A DNA stretch of 7,037 nt from a candidate division CSSED10-310 bacterium (GTDB lineage: Bacteria > CSSED10-310 > JAFGDC01): NCBI GenBank assembly GCA_016932295.1, contig JAFGDC010000592.1, positions 1-7,037 on the forward strand, read 5' to 3'. The position numbers were made by a program, and so were the translations under genes. The notes beneath the pieces were generated by a model that was not told the DNA's origin, did not search any database, and was given only the letters and a program-made list of their open reading frames with translations. Shown here in pieces: positions 1 to 5,494 of the stretch (position 1 is its first letter; every line of letters begins with the position of its first letter).

Positions 1-50
1 GATTGGTCTTTCCTCCGCCCCCGCCATGCCAGTGGCGCTGATAAAGACAC

Positions 51-70
51 CACGAAGGCACACGAAGGCG
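51..70. repeat. Two tandem copies of a 10-base unit
   Basis: CACGAAGGCA is followed directly by CACGAAGGCG, and the preceding bases (ACAC) extend the resemblance. 'Cacgaagg' tandem motifs of this kind occur between genes in many environmental bacteria, which I recall rather than can verify here. The second copy also forms a weak 5-base inverted repeat with TTCGT at 74-78. No function can be assigned. Confidence 0.45.
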
Positions 71-175
71 CTTTTCGTCAGACAACCGCTCCTCTTTACT
101 GATCCACTTCAGGCTTATATCGAAACCTGAGCTCCCGTTCGTTCCCGGATGTCCGCGCCGGCAGACCGACCGGCG

Positions 176-190
176 GCCCGGCGCCCGGGC
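176..190. repeat. GC-rich inverted repeat
   Basis: GCCCGG at 176-181 and CCGGGC at 185-190 are perfect inverted copies around the 3-base loop CGC. There is no T-run on either side, so it does not look like an intrinsic terminator. It lies in locally GC-rich non-coding sequence, where such a pairing can arise by chance. Confidence 0.35.
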
Positions 191-399
191 GGCATGAACA
201 GGCCGGGGCGCAATCGACGACAATCGGTCATGATTCCTTCGGAACCCTGTCCAGGATCACCACAACGTGTGCCGCATCACGGGATTCAGGTCACATCGCA
301 TCCGGAAGGAATGGCATGGTTTAGACGGCGCAGGGCGACTGAAATGGTCGTAACCTTCAGGGGAATCGCGGAATAAAGAAATCGCCATGGATTATCCAC

Positions 400-427
400 T
401 TGAAGCAGCATCTCGCGGCATGATAAG
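400..427 (+). promoter_or_regulatory. Weak sigma-70-like promoter candidate for the 504-929 gene
   Basis: TTGAAG at 400-405 (4 of 6 to TTGACA) and GATAAG at 422-427 (4 of 6 to TATAAT) are separated by 16 bases. This is the best-placed pair I see upstream of the rightward gene and would give a leader of about 70 bases. The match is modest and could be chance. Confidence 0.25.
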
Positions 428-467
428 GTGCTTGAATATGGTCCGGTAGCGAGGATTACTGCCTACT

Positions 468-479
468 CGTAGTGCTACG
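468..479. promoter_or_regulatory. Short dyad CGTAG-TG-CTACG upstream of the 504-929 gene
   Basis: CGTAG at 468-472 and CTACG at 475-479 are perfect inverted copies around two bases. The dyad falls about 25 bases before the GTG start, in what would be the mRNA leader or an operator position. Its short arms make it weak evidence for either role. Confidence 0.25.
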
Positions 480-491
480 TACCGATCTTGT

Positions 492-497
492 GGAGGG
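492..497 (+). promoter_or_regulatory. Ribosome binding site for the 504-929 gene
   Basis: GGAGGG ends six bases before the GTG at 504. This strong Shine-Dalgarno match at good spacing is the reason for choosing the GTG over the in-frame ATG codons at 558 and 564, which would delete the hydrophobic N-terminus. Confidence 0.75.
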
Positions 498-503
498 ATC
501 TCA

Positions 504-929
504 GTGAAGCGGGGTTATATCGAATGCAGCATCGTGATTATACTGGTCATCACCGGCATGGGAATGACCAGCAAGAAAGCCAATGAGATTCCCACTCCAG
601 CCAAGGACTTCACGGTGGATATCATAGACCGGGAAGGATTTCACACCGAAGGTCACCAGGTCTCCATTGACGGCGAGGTCTTCATATCGGTCCGCCGGGG
701 AGCGGCCAGTTTCTATATCGCCTTCGACAAGATCCAGGACATCCAGTTCGGTGACATCGACAAAGACTGGATCAAGACCACCATACTCCTCAACGATACC
801 GACGAACCTCTCTCGGGAGAGGTTGATGGATTGCTGCCATGTTACGGTGAAACATCCTTCGGTCAGTTCGAAATCAGAATGAAAAACATCCAGAAGATCA
901 CCTTCAAGGGGATGACACCGAAGGAATAG
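504..929 (+). CDS. Hypothetical exported or membrane-anchored protein, 141 residues
   Basis: I cannot name the family. The N-terminus has two basic residues (K2, R3), then a hydrophobic stretch at about residues 9-22, like a signal peptide or N-terminal anchor. No clean signal-peptidase site or lipobox is evident, so anchoring in the inner membrane is possible. The remainder is beta-rich and acidic. Two segments resemble each other: residues about 64-83 (RRGAASFYIAFDKIQDIQFG) and 113-136 (CYGETSFGQFEIRMK, then NIQKITFKG). Both follow a pattern F-x-I, then three to five residues, I-x-x-I-x-F, suggesting a duplicated strand motif. There are two cysteines (C8, C113). The GTG start is supported by GGAGGG upstream. 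The sequence is visibly less GC-rich than addA. It stands alone on the plus strand and converges on the Fe-S scaffold gene. The overlapping minus-strand frame (501-953) is rejected as a shadow. Confidence 0.75.
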   Translation: MKRGYIECSIVIILVITGMGMTSKKANEIPTPAKDFTVDIIDREGFHTEGHQVSIDGEVFISVRRGAASFYIAFDKIQDIQFGDIDKDWIKTTILLNDTDEPLSGEVDGLLPCYGETSFGQFEIRMKNIQKITFKGMTPKE

Positions 930-941
930 ACAGCCACTGAC

Positions 942-957
942 CCGGTTCCGCAACCGG
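942..957. terminator. Hairpin in the convergent gap, possible bidirectional terminator
   Basis: CCGGTT (942-947) and AACCGG (952-957) pair perfectly around a 4-base loop. The hairpin sits in the 41-base gap between the stop of the rightward gene (929) and the stop of the leftward Fe-S scaffold gene (971), where a shared terminator would be expected. Neither strand has a real U-run after the stem, so any terminator would be weak or would rely on another mechanism. Confidence 0.35.
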
Positions 958-970
958 CATCATCGGTGTT

Positions 971-1375
971 TCAGTCAGATGGAGGCAGCGGGGGATTTTG
1001 TTGCGGATCGCTTCCGTGGCGGTAATTGTCTATGGCAGCGCGCAGCGCATCGGCGGCCAGTACCGAACAATGCAATTTATGTTCGGGCAGACCGCCCAGT
1101 GCAGCCGCGATGGTTTCCTTGTCCACCAAAAGGGCCTCATCGAGGGTCGCACCCTTGACCATCTCGGTAAGCATCGAACTGGATGCGATGGCCGCCGCGC
1201 AGCCGAATGTCTTGAAACGGATGTCCTCGATCCTGTCACCAACAACCTTGATATGAACGATGGTGACGTCGCCGCAGGCGGGACTTCCAACCTTGCCGAT
1301 ACCATCCGGGTCGGGTAGTTCACCAACGTTGCGGGGATTGCTGAAGTGTTCGAGAACCTTCTCGGTGTAATTCAT
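971..1375 (-). CDS. nifU: NifU/IscU-type Fe-S cluster assembly scaffold protein
   Basis: This cytoplasmic scaffold assembles Fe-S clusters from iron and cysteine-derived sulfur and passes them to apoproteins. The 134 residues match the single-domain IscU/NifU N-terminal family from the first residue: MNYTEKVLEHFSNPRNVG, then the three cluster-binding cysteines C34 (in ACGD, with the conserved Asp36), C59 (FGCAAAIASSS) and C103 (LHCSVLAADAL). Family IscU proteins have an LPPVK chaperone-recognition motif before the third cysteine; here it reads LPEHK, a departure discussed in the findings. A Pro-rich tail follows residue 121. NifU's central ferredoxin-like and C-terminal Nfu domains are absent. 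The ATG start has GGAGG at 1386-1390, ten bases upstream. It begins 39 bases after panD stops and probably shares its transcript. No cysteine desulfurase (NifS/IscS) is adjacent within the window. The name iscU would be equally defensible. Confidence 0.88.
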   Translation of the reverse strand: MNYTEKVLEHFSNPRNVGELPDPDGIGKVGSPACGDVTIVHIKVVGDRIEDIRFKTFGCAAAIASSSMLTEMVKGATLDEALLVDKETIAAALGGLPEHKLHCSVLAADALRAAIDNYRHGSDPQQNPPLPPSD

Positions 1376-1385
1376 TACCTGGTTG

Positions 1386-1390
1386 CCTCC
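1386..1390 (-). promoter_or_regulatory. Ribosome binding site of the nifU-like gene
   Basis: On the minus strand GGAGG lies ten bases before the ATG at 1375. It sits inside the 39-base panD-nifU spacer, so each gene has its own initiation signal on what is probably one mRNA. Confidence 0.6.
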
Positions 1391-1414
1391 ATGGCGGGAT
1401 GGAAAAGGCGGCGA

Positions 1415-1771
1415 TCACTTCACTTGAGCGATCCGGTTGTGTCGATCCACGAACACCAGCCGTGGCTTGAATGCCGTCAACTCATCCTTGGAGAGTTGTA
1501 CGAAACTGGCGATTATCACCAGATCGCCGGCATTGGCCAGGTGCGCCGCCGCACCGTTGATGCAGATTGTGCCTGAATCGGCGAGCGCTTCGATCACGTA
1601 GGTCCCGAAACGGTTTCCCGTGGTCACGTTCCATACCTGAACAAGTTCGAATGGGATCAGGTCCGCTGCGACCATGAGGGTGCTGTCAATGGAAATGCTG
1701 CCCGCGTACTCGACATTCGACTCGGTCACCGTGGCGCGATGAATTTTCGATTTCAACATAGTTACAAGCAC
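1415..1771 (-). CDS. panD: Aspartate 1-decarboxylase (pyruvoyl enzyme)
   Basis: PanD decarboxylates L-aspartate to beta-alanine, which PanC joins to pantoate to make pantothenate, the precursor of coenzyme A. The protein is 118 residues, slightly shorter than the family's usual 125-140. The family signature is intact: K9 and H11 in the KSKIHR segment, Tyr22, and the self-cleavage site Gly24-Ser25, where Ser25 becomes the catalytic pyruvoyl group. R54, T57 and Y58 of the active site and the NGAAAH segment beginning at N72 are also present. The GTG start at 1771 gives the usual MLxTMLKSK N-terminus and has AGGAGG five bases upstream; an ATG at residue 5 would be too short. A strong promoter lies just upstream, and the nifU-like gene follows by 39 bases. 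No panB or panC is in the window. The short C-terminus lacks the variable tail of other PanDs. Confidence 0.95.
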   Translation of the reverse strand: MLVTMLKSKIHRATVTESNVEYAGSISIDSTLMVAADLIPFELVQVWNVTTGNRFGTYVIEALADSGTICINGAAAHLANAGDLVIIASFVQLSKDELTAFKPRLVFVDRHNRIAQVK

Positions 1772-1776
1772 GTCCG

Positions 1777-1781
1777 CCTCC
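1777..1781 (-). promoter_or_regulatory. Ribosome binding site of panD
   Basis: On the minus strand GGAGG (part of AGGAGG) ends five bases before the GTG at 1771. This decides for the GTG over the ATG four codons further in, and agrees with the conserved PanD N-terminus. Confidence 0.75.
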
Positions 1782-1791
1782 TGGTTGGCTC

Positions 1792-1827
1792 AATACGTAT
1801 ACTAACGGTGCATCCATGCCTGGTCAA
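1792..1827 (-). promoter_or_regulatory. Near-consensus sigma-70 promoter of panD
   Basis: On the minus strand TTGACC (1827-1822, 5 of 6 to consensus) and TAGTAT (1804-1799, 5 of 6) are separated by exactly 17 bases. Transcription would begin near 1792, leaving a leader of about 20 bases that is just long enough for the AGGAGG site. There is therefore little room for a riboswitch or attenuator in the leader. The promoter makes panD and the nifU-like gene a transcription unit separable from addBA. Confidence 0.7.
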
Positions 1828-1833
1828 CTGTTC

Positions 1834-1857
1834 ATCCGGGACGATCCGGTCGGATCG
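1834..1857. promoter_or_regulatory. Perfect dyad with extra half-site upstream of the panD promoter
   Basis: CGATCCG (1842-1848) and CGGATCG (1851-1857) are perfect 7-base inverted copies around GT. The core ATCCGG recurs at 1834-1839, exactly 10 bases from the copy at 1844-1849. The dyad centre lies about 57 bases upstream of the predicted panD start site, a typical position for a regulator site. It is also about 80 bases past the addA stop, so a transcript hairpin is another reading, but no U-run follows. No regulator gene in the window points to a ligand. Confidence 0.4.
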
Positions 1858-1936
1858 AAAGAATGCCCTCACGAGCGTTGCTACCCACGCAACAGGCCTC
1901 GCCATGGCGGACGGCGGCGGGGGACCAGCCCCGAAC

Positions 1937-4900
1937 TCACAGGCGGACCACCAGTCCGGTACGCAGAAAAATGAGTTCGAAACGCGGCGGTTCGGGTATG
2001 TTCAAGGCCGCCTGCACGGCAGCCGTATAGATATGTCGTTGCTGCCCGTATGCGAACACCTTATGCTCCAGCGTCCCGGGAGTCACATGATCGGACTTGT
2101 AGTCAGCCACGACCACGGCGCCATCCGGATCACGATAGACCAGGTCTATGACGCCTTGCACCACGCCGGCTTCCAGTTCCAGCCCCGTGATACCGCCGAC
2201 CGGCATGACGAACGGTGCTTCCATGGCCAGCACCGTCACTGTGCGCAGCCGCTCGAATACGTCTGTCATGAAAAACCCACTCATGATAGTTCTTGCCTGC
2301 GCCACGATCTCTTCCACCAGGTCACCGAGGATCGGCATTTCCCATCGCCGGTACTGCTCCAAAATGACTTCCATGGCGGCGTGAGGGGACGTAAAATCGA
2401 CATGCTCCATCACCTCGTGGCAAAGGCTGCCCAGATGCCTGGCCAGATCGCGGACCGGAACGAGCGGGACATCGAAGTGTTCCCCGCCATCCTGTGAATC
2501 CTCAACCGGCGGCCGCCGGGCGTCACGTTCCTGATCCTGGAGGGCGCTCGGACTGACCAGCGGCCGACGGCGGACCAACAGGCGGCGGCGTTCTTCACGC
2601 GACTTCCAGCAGGCCACATAGGAGGGAACGTCCAGCGGCGGGCCCCGGTCGCTTTCCCGCCCTGAGGAGCCGGATTGCCGCCAATTCTTCGCCGGAAGCA
2701 GGCGCCAGCGCAACCAGGAAGGCAGATCCCTGCCAGCGCTGGTTACATATCCATCCTCATCAGCCGCCGGTGGATCTGTCGTTACGGCCAGTTCCGGCAG
2801 TACCAGACAGATGGCGCGGCCTTCGTCACTCTTGATCGGCGCGGTAGCGCCGGCCACCGCACCGGTGATGATCAGCCGTTCCCGTGCTCTGGTATAGGCC
2901 ACATACGCAACCCGGACGAGTTCCGCAGCCTCTCTTTTCCGCGCGCGGTCACCGTGCTCCTCGTAAGCCAGCGTAGACCGTTGTCCGCAACGCATCGAGT
3001 AGTCTCCCCCCGATGCGGTCCAGACCCGATGTATGGTCCACCTGGTTCGGCTTCCGCCGTGTGGGCGCCGGTGCTGGTTGGCATTGAACACCACCGGGAA
3101 TTCCAGGCCCTTGGCGCGATGGACGGTAAGGATACGCACCGCATCCAGGTTTTCATCAGCGAGGACGCCCTCACCCTCTTCCCGAACCTGAATGTGAGCC
3201 GTGGTTTGCTCGCGCAGCCATGTTTCTATGCTGATCCGCTCATTGCACAGGGCCTCCAGCAGGTTTTCGAAAAATTTCCCCACGTTGGCCATGCGTCTTT
3301 CACCGAGGTATCGCAATCCATACAATTCGGGTATTGGAAAGGCTTTCGTGACCGCATCGAGCCATTCATGGGCGGAAACCGTGGAGAACAGGTCTCTGAG
3401 CCACCGCAATCGACCGACGACGTGTTCCGCCATCAACCACCACTCCGCCTGTTCGGCGCCAGGCGGCGCGGAGGGTGGTGCATCGCCGCGCCACCAACGG
3501 GCGTGCAGTTTCATGCCGGCGGCGGCCATGATCCCCTCCTCCGGAAGGGCCACCAGCGGACTCCGAAGCAAGCCGATGAAAGCCGGAGCATCAAGGGGAG
3601 TCAACAGGCAGGCGACCAGGTTTATGCAATCCAGGACTTCCTGACGCTTGTAAAAATCCTTGTCGCCCTGCACAACGAAAGGTATGCCGCGCGCCGCCAG
3701 GGCATCCATGTAGGTCCCGGCCGGCGGCATGGAGCGCAGCAGGATGGCGAAATCCAGCCAGCGGCGGCCGGCCCGCACCTCCGCATCGATATATTCGGCG
3801 ATGGCGGCTGCTTCGATGGTGATCGCCTCGTCCGATTGTATGGTCATGGAACCAGCATCGCCCGTGCCGTTCATGGGTGTCCAGACTTCCACGGCGGGTC
3901 CGGATGCCGCCCCGGGTCGAGGCTGGATGGCGACATACTCGGGTTGTACACCGGACGCCGGTGTAAAAGCACGGGAGAAGACATGATTCGCCGCTTGAAT
4001 GACCGCACCGGTGGATCTGAAGTTCGTCCGCAGATGGAGTGTGCACGCACCCTGGGCCGCCATGACGCCACCCAGCCATTCGAACGCCCTCAGATCGGCG
4101 TTTCTGAAACCATAGATCGACTGCTTCGGATCCCCGACCACGAACAGTTTTCCCGGTTCCAACACCACGTCCGCAGGAGTGCCGGCATGGTTGTTTCGGA
4201 CCTCGCAGAGATACACCACAATCTCACTCTGAACAGGATCGGTGTCCTGCATCTCGTCGATCAATACCTGGCGATATTTCGCCTTGAGGCGCATCCGCAC
4301 AATCCGGGAGGTGGCCAGCAGTCGCGCCGTCTCATGGAGCAAATCGCGGAAACTGAGCAAGCCCAGCTCGCGCCACTGGCGGCGGACATCTCCCACCACC
4401 GCGGCACCCACTCGATGCAGACACTGCCAGAAAAGAAGGTTCCGGTCATACGTGGCCAGATACCCGGCCAGCCTCAGCACCGCTGTGGTGCTGTCGGCCA
4501 ATGCATCGAGATACTCCATATCGAACAATTTCTGCACCGATTTGCCCGATGTGAAGTCGGCGGCCACCGTGTCCGGATCGACCAGATCCTTTTCGAGTGA
4601 GACGGCGCGATTCGCCTGTAGTGCCGTCAACGGATTATCAGAACGGAGGAGGGCGGCCAGAGGCTGGAAGATTTCCTCCACATGCCGACGTGCTTTCCGT
4701 AACCGGGGCGCCGCCGCAATCACATCCAGTAACCTTGGCAAGACCTCCTCCACCTGATCGCGAAGCCGTGACACCAGTTGATCAGGTTCCCCCAGCAAAC
4801 GATCGCGAACAGACCGGTCATCCATATCAGGAAGCAGATCCTCCTCGGCCAATTCAGCCAGGAATTCGCCAAGGACATCTATGCCGGCCTCCTCGTGCAG

Positions 4901-5494
4901 TACACGCCAGTCATCAAGATCCGTATCTGACGACAGGCGACGACGCAGGAATCCATCCCATGTCTGGTCCAGCACATCCCTCTTGAGCGAACCATCGGAG
5001 TCGATCCGGAGACCGGGGGCCAGTCCGGCATTCAAGGCATGTTCTCTCAGGATGCCGGCGCAGAAACCGTGAATAGTGTTAATTTCAAGGCGTTCCACCC
5101 TGGCGGTCACGAGATGGGCCCGGTGGCTCAGGATGGATGGCGTAAGTCGGTAGCGGCGCATAAGTGCATCGACATTTTCACCGACGACGGGCTGGCTGGC
5201 ATAATCGTCCTGAATAACTGCCGCAAGGGCTTGGGACAGCCTTTCAGCCATTTCACCGGCGGCTTTTTCAGTGAAGGTTATCGCCGCCGCGCCCTTTACC
5301 GCCGCCTCGGCGGTTGCCTCGCTTTCCCCCTCCGCGTCCAACCATGCCTCGCCCAACAACCAGAAGAGCAGCCGGCCGATGAGCAAGGCGGTCTTGCCCG
5401 TGCCCGCACCGGCTATCACAAGCACGTTGCAGGCAAACTCGGAGACGGCACGGCGACGGGCATCGATATCCGGCAGAGAGGTATGATCAGTCAC
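1937..5494 (-). CDS. addA: AddA-like ATP-dependent helicase-nuclease subunit
   Basis: This is the motor and 3'-strand nuclease subunit of an AddAB-type enzyme that unwinds and resects double-strand DNA ends for RecA-dependent repair. The 1185 residues (B. subtilis AddA: about 1230) carry all UvrD-family motifs in order: Walker A AGAGTGKT at 28-35, Ia TFTEKAAGEM near 73-82, NTIHGFC at 139-145, Walker B DEMQDTDP at 413-420, VGDPKQSIYGFRNAD near 453-467, RTNFRS near 489-494, TVHRAKGLEFPVVF near 790-803 and YVAYTRARERL near 864-874. A C-terminal PD-(D/E)XK nuclease follows: H1026 in LGSLCHEVMEH, E1092, D1117 in GVIDLVYR, D1131-Y-K1133, and Q and Y near 1151-1156. The usual Q-motif glutamine is replaced by a D-x-x-x-R-x-x-A arrangement. 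The frame opens up to 5599, but the GTG at 5494 has AAGGGA seven bases upstream and overlaps the addB stop by 8 bases, indicating translational coupling. Confidence 0.9.
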   Translation of the reverse strand: MTDHTSLPDIDARRRAVSEFACNVLVIAGAGTGKTALLIGRLLFWLLGEAWLDAEGESEATAEAAVKGAAAITFTEKAAGEMAERLSQALAAVIQDDYASQPVVGENVDALMRRYRLTPSILSHRAHLVTARVERLEINTIHGFCAGILREHALNAGLAPGLRIDSDGSLKRDVLDQTWDGFLRRRLSSDTDLDDWRVLHEEAGIDVLGEFLAELAEEDLLPDMDDRSVRDRLLGEPDQLVSRLRDQVEEVLPRLLDVIAAAPRLRKARRHVEEIFQPLAALLRSDNPLTALQANRAVSLEKDLVDPDTVAADFTSGKSVQKLFDMEYLDALADSTTAVLRLAGYLATYDRNLLFWQCLHRVGAAVVGDVRRQWRELGLLSFRDLLHETARLLATSRIVRMRLKAKYRQVLIDEMQDTDPVQSEIVVYLCEVRNNHAGTPADVVLEPGKLFVVGDPKQSIYGFRNADLRAFEWLGGVMAAQGACTLHLRTNFRSTGAVIQAANHVFSRAFTPASGVQPEYVAIQPRPGAASGPAVEVWTPMNGTGDAGSMTIQSDEAITIEAAAIAEYIDAEVRAGRRWLDFAILLRSMPPAGTYMDALAARGIPFVVQGDKDFYKRQEVLDCINLVACLLTPLDAPAFIGLLRSPLVALPEEGIMAAAGMKLHARWWRGDAPPSAPPGAEQAEWWLMAEHVVGRLRWLRDLFSTVSAHEWLDAVTKAFPIPELYGLRYLGERRMANVGKFFENLLEALCNERISIETWLREQTTAHIQVREEGEGVLADENLDAVRILTVHRAKGLEFPVVFNANQHRRPHGGSRTRWTIHRVWTASGGDYSMRCGQRSTLAYEEHGDRARKREAAELVRVAYVAYTRARERLIITGAVAGATAPIKSDEGRAICLVLPELAVTTDPPAADEDGYVTSAGRDLPSWLRWRLLPAKNWRQSGSSGRESDRGPPLDVPSYVACWKSREERRRLLVRRRPLVSPSALQDQERDARRPPVEDSQDGGEHFDVPLVPVRDLARHLGSLCHEVMEHVDFTSPHAAMEVILEQYRRWEMPILGDLVEEIVAQARTIMSGFFMTDVFERLRTVTVLAMEAPFVMPVGGITGLELEAGVVQGVIDLVYRDPDGAVVVADYKSDHVTPGTLEHKVFAYGQQRHIYTAAVQAALNIPEPPRFELIFLRTGLVVRL

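Larger units (their letters stand above)
1..503. other. Left flank with no convincing gene
   Basis: I find no supportable gene here. The longest open frame (149-376, 75 codons) is rich in Arg and Pro, has no clear ribosome site and resembles no family I know, so I leave it out. What can be seen is a short direct repeat of a 10-base unit at 51-70 (CACGAAGGCA then CACGAAGGCG), a GC-rich inverted repeat at 176-190 (GCCCGG, 3-base loop, CCGGGC), a weak promoter-like pair near 400-427 and a small dyad at 468-479. The frames open at the left edge close within about 130 bases, so a short tail of an upstream gene cannot be excluded, but none is recognisable. Confidence 0.6.

Noticed and set aside
149..376. 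A 75-codon plus-strand frame in the left flank
   Set aside because: It has no clear ribosome site, an Arg/Pro/Gly-rich composition and no family resemblance; the GC-rich start region makes chance openness likely.
501..953. A 150-codon minus-strand frame overlapping the 504-929 gene
   Set aside because: The plus-strand gene has a strong ribosome site, a hydrophobic N-terminus and a patterned beta-rich body. The minus frame shows none of these and would run into the end region of the nifU-like gene transcript.
1877..1893. GTTGC/GCAAC inverted repeat downstream of addA as a terminator
   Set aside because: The stem is only five bases with a seven-base loop and no U-run follows on the minus strand.
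1739..2497. A 252-codon plus-strand open frame across the panD start, the spacer and the addA end
   Set aside because: It runs antisense to two well-supported genes and through the panD promoter. Its product is His/Arg-rich low-complexity sequence without a known motif.
2675..4600. A 641-codon plus-strand open frame antisense to addA
   Set aside because: It lies wholly inside addA, which has every helicase and nuclease motif. Its translation is rich in Arg, His, Pro and Gly with no recognisable domain, as expected for the complement of a GC-rich gene.
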